NCBI RefSeq assembly: GCF_946479965.1
Contig: NZ_CAMLHX010000090.1
Location: 1-7,913 of the forward strand
Direction: 5' to 3'
DNA: 7,913 nt
Origin: an uncultured Mucilaginibacter sp.
GTDB lineage: Bacteria > Bacteroidota > Bacteroidia > Sphingobacteriales > Sphingobacteriaceae
Shown here piece after piece: positions 6,959 to 7,913 of the stretch. Position 1 is the stretch's first letter. Every line of letters starts with the position of its first letter. Made by a program: the position numbers and the translations under genes. The notes beneath the pieces are model-generated. The model was not told where the DNA came from, searched no databases, and was given only the letters and a program-made list of their open reading frames with translations.

Positions 6959-7913
6959 TCAATTATGAGCTTTTATTATTAATTTTTGTATTGTAGAGCC
7001 TAATTGCCCATCCATATCCGTACCCTCAACTATTACCGTATAATTTGCCGCCTTATCCGCACTAAAAAAAGATATGGTAGCCTTGCCTGCAGCATCAGTT
7101 ACTACATTGGGTTCCCAATGTAGGGTTGAGCGTAGATCCGTACCCATACTCTTATCATGGTTATTGGCCGTATAACGCGGGCGGTAAAACAATTTAGCAA
7201 GCGTAAAGGGCAAAGTTTTGTATAAATACGTACCTGGTACCACCTGCATAAACGGCCCATGTTTTGAGCGGGTGGTAATTTCCACCCAGGCATCAACCTG
7301 ATATTGTGGAGCGCTTCCAAACTTCGGCGTAGGTAAATAACTCATCCCATACCTTGTATCGTATTTATCACTCCACAGCAACTCGATGCCCGTAATATCT
7401 TCGGCAGTGAAATAATCTAAATAAAGCTTAATGGTTTGATATCGTTGCTCTAGACCTTGCTTAGGATAAAAATATTCCAGATCCATTCCGTCGAACACAA
7501 AGTGTAGCTTCTTGAAATTTAAGACCCAAGTCATTGGAGCAGTCGGGCCATTGGGTGCGGGCGTCCATCTTCCCCGCTCTGTTAGTCCGATTATTTTTTG
7601 TTTTAGCAAATCGTACAAGGTCATTTTGTTAGCTTTTGCCAGTTCTTCCTCATCAATTATCAAATCGGCCTCGCCGGGGCCGTTAAGGTTTTTTGACCCT
7701 TTAATTATCTTTTTTGCTTTTATATTTACTTCTTTAAGCACGTTCCCCTCCCCTTTGTAAAGCGAGAGCGCTTTTGCCTGTTCTGTTTTTGTCTTTGAAT
7801 TGTTGAGCAATGTGCTGTCTGTGTTCAGGTACCAAGGCATTGTTAATGGCGACGGGGCGAAAACAGGGAACTTTATTTCATCCATGTCTATCTTTACATT
7901 ATTCTCGTTGCCA
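6959..7913 (-). CDS. MG/TonB-plug-like protein, C-terminal part (runs off right edge)
   Basis: The frame is open through the right edge, and at least 317 codons are visible. The in-frame ATG at 7885 is almost certainly internal, because reading continues upstream (GNENNVKID-M) with no stop, and no signal peptide follows it. Numbering from that Met: VLKEVNIKAKK (49-59) begins a TonB-plug-like region (LIIDEEELAKANKMTLYDLL at 75-94, a loop up to LHFVFDGMDLEYF at about 127-139, EDITGIELL at about 162-170), then an insertion rich in aromatics. The end LRSTLHWEPNVVTDAAGKAT (from about 256) plus ISFFSADKAANYTVIVEG resembles the A2M-domain signature and matches the ends of both downstream MG-like proteins. 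No transmembrane beta-barrel follows, so it is not a full TonB-dependent receptor. It is the most upstream gene of the visible operon, 14 nt before the 703-aa gene. The promoter lies outside the window. Confidence 0.8.
   Translation of the reverse strand, partial: GNENNVKIDMDEIKFPVFAPSPLTMPWYLNTDSTLLNNSKTKTEQAKALSLYKGEGNVLKEVNIKAKKIIKGSKNLNGPGEADLIIDEEELAKANKMTLYDLLKQKIIGLTERGRWTPAPNGPTAPMTWVLNFKKLHFVFDGMDLEYFYPKQGLEQRYQTIKLYLDYFTAEDITGIELLWSDKYDTRYGMSYLPTPKFGSAPQYQVDAWVEITTRSKHGPFMQVVPGTYLYKTLPFTLAKLFYRPRYTANNHDKSMGTDLRSTLHWEPNVVTDAAGKATISFFSADKAANYTVIVEGTDMDGQLGSTIQKLIIKAHN

Noticed and set aside
2458..7913. Thioester-type alpha-2-macroglobulin or full TonB-dependent receptors
   Set aside because: No CxEQ motif is visible in any of the proteins, and no beta-barrel follows the plug-like segments.

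Overview
The window looks like chromosomal DNA from a Bacteroidota species, probably a Sphingobacteriaceae-type member (Mucilaginibacter/Pedobacter-like). The reasons are moderate GC with AT-rich gene starts, the near absence of Shine-Dalgarno sites, Sec signal peptides ending in 'SAQ' or 'TAQ', a run of alpha-2-macroglobulin (MG)-like proteins with TonB-plug-like segments, and a Bacteroidota-style double-glycine leader peptide. The genus is inferred from protein style only. All convincing genes lie on the minus strand; no tRNA, rRNA, CRISPR array, transposase or origin was seen.

Reading in the direction of transcription (right to left), an operon enters from the right edge. It contains the C-terminal part of a large MG/plug-like protein (6959 to beyond 7913), then two full-length related secreted proteins (4833-6944, 703 aa; 2458-4833, 791 aa), then a small secreted CBM9/DOMON-like protein (1705-2454). 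Spacings are 14 nt, a 1-nt TAATG stop/start overlap, and 3 nt. A good intrinsic terminator at 1620-1647 ends this unit.

A gene-free, AT-rich stretch (about 1182-1704) follows. It holds that terminator and, near its left end, a perfect 18-bp palindrome (1260-1277) that could be an operator. Next is a single small gene (957-1181) for a 74-aa double-glycine-leader peptide with a glycine-rich, four-cysteine core, of the bacteriocin-like/RiPP-precursor type. It is closed by a perfect 11-bp hairpin terminator (920-949). Beyond it starts another MG2-type protein (874 to beyond the left edge), apparently from a TTG codon.

The reading is inference in part: the long proteins are probably periplasmic or outer-membrane-anchored MG-like proteins without a thioester, expressed with a CBM9-like partner. 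The peptide gene sits as an independent transcription unit between two such MG loci. No transporter, C39 peptidase or modifying enzyme for the peptide is in the window, so a functional link between the peptide and the MG proteins is only suggested by position.
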